Source of the DNA: Cohaesibacter intestini
Lineage (GTDB): Bacteria > Pseudomonadota > Alphaproteobacteria > Rhizobiales > Cohaesibacteraceae
Assembly (NCBI RefSeq): GCF_003324485.1
Contig: NZ_QODK01000003.1
Coordinates: 744,001-808,000 of the forward strand
Length of the DNA stretch: 64,000 nucleotides
Direction of reading: 5' to 3'
Shown: positions 63,749 to 64,000 of the stretch, piece after piece
Layout of the letters: every line of letters starts with the position of its first letter
Position numbering within the stretch: position 1 is the first letter of the stretch
Made by a program: the position numbers and the translations under genes
Notes under the pieces: generated by a model
Seen by the model: the letters and a program-made list of their open reading frames with translations, nothing else
Databases searched by the model: none
What the model was told of the DNA's origin: nothing

Positions 63749-64000
63749 ATGGCACGCGTGACCGTTGAGGACTGCGTCGATAAAGTTGAAAATCGTTTTG
63801 AACTTGTGCTGCTGTCCAGCCATCGCGCTCGCATGATTTCAAGCGGATCTTCCATCACGGTTGATCGCGACAACGACAAGAACCCGGTTGTGGCCCTGCG
63901 CGAAATCGCGGATGAGTGCGTATCCCCGGGTGACTTGAAGGAAGATCTCATTCATTCCCTGCAGAAATATGTTGAAGTGGATGAGCCTGAGACTGAAGAA
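63749..64000 (+). CDS. rpoZ: RNA polymerase omega subunit (3' end outside window)
   Basis: Starts [20 protein letters not shown], the standard omega N terminus; [21 protein letters not shown] continues the family pattern. CAGGAGATAG site precedes the ATG. 84 codons lie in the window; rhizobial omega is about 130 residues, so the end is missing. It binds beta' and helps assemble RNA polymerase; in this group relA/spoT often follows. Confidence 0.95.
   Translation, partial: MARVTVEDCVDKVENRFELVLLSSHRARMISSGSSITVDRDNDKNPVVALREIADECVSPGDLKEDLIHSLQKYVEVDEPETEE

Noticed and set aside
1-64000. Mobile elements, prophage or a defence system
   Set aside because: No transposase, integrase, phage structural, restriction or toxin-antitoxin gene was recognised on either strand; gene style is even throughout.

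Overview
The window is ordinary chromosomal DNA of an alphaproteobacterium, most likely of the order Hyphomicrobiales (Rhizobiales). The basis is the Brucella/Sinorhizobium-type erythritol locus (eryABCD with ABC transporter, eryR, eryH/tpiA2 and eryI/rpiB), the short psd/pssA pair, the small omega subunit gene and the general protein style. GC content is moderate, and I cannot name the genus from sequence alone. I see no rRNA, tRNA, insertion sequence, prophage or CRISPR array.

Layout. 1-3.6 kb: the end of an Lrp-type regulator, a hydroxyisobutyrate-dehydrogenase-family gene and glyS. 3.7-7.4 kb: a polar amino acid ABC importer with two paralogous binding proteins and two permeases but no ATPase. 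7.6-14 kb: molybdenum cofactor genes (mobB, mobA, moaA) around an Mrp/ApbC Fe-S carrier, an MFS exporter and a DMT transporter. 14.2-17.2 kb: a DUF971 protein, an L,D-transpeptidase and an autotransporter-like barrel. 17.4-20.8 kb: divergent class I and class II fumarases.

20.9-45.3 kb is the centrepiece, a large polyol-use island. On the minus strand lies eryA-eryB-eryC-eryD. Divergent from it runs a sugar-type ABC importer operon (DUF2291 protein, double ATPase, permease, binding protein). Then follow a second kinase/DeoR/FAD-dehydrogenase triplet joined by ATGA overlaps, a second DeoR regulator (EryR-like) with tpiA2 (EryH), and rpiB (EryI) on the other strand. Next come transketolase, a HAD phosphatase, a TalC-type transaldolase, a GntR regulator, another HAD phosphatase and rpiA. 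Following the route established for Brucella, erythritol is phosphorylated, oxidised and isomerised in three steps to erythrose-4-phosphate. Transketolase and transaldolase then pass this into the pentose phosphate pathway. Shared sequence blocks upstream of eryR-tpiA2 and between rpiB and tkt suggest common control, and a short leader ORF overlaps the eryA start codon.

45.4-64 kb is mostly housekeeping: a DUF2059 protein; glutathione reductase, a GNAT and a gamma-glutamylcyclotransferase-like gene; psd and pssA; a PadR-controlled RND efflux operon; small membrane and exported proteins; a MerR-controlled CDF metal exporter; YtoQ; azlCD; a class I amidotransferase; a membrane dipeptidase; a NYN-domain protein; and the start of rpoZ.
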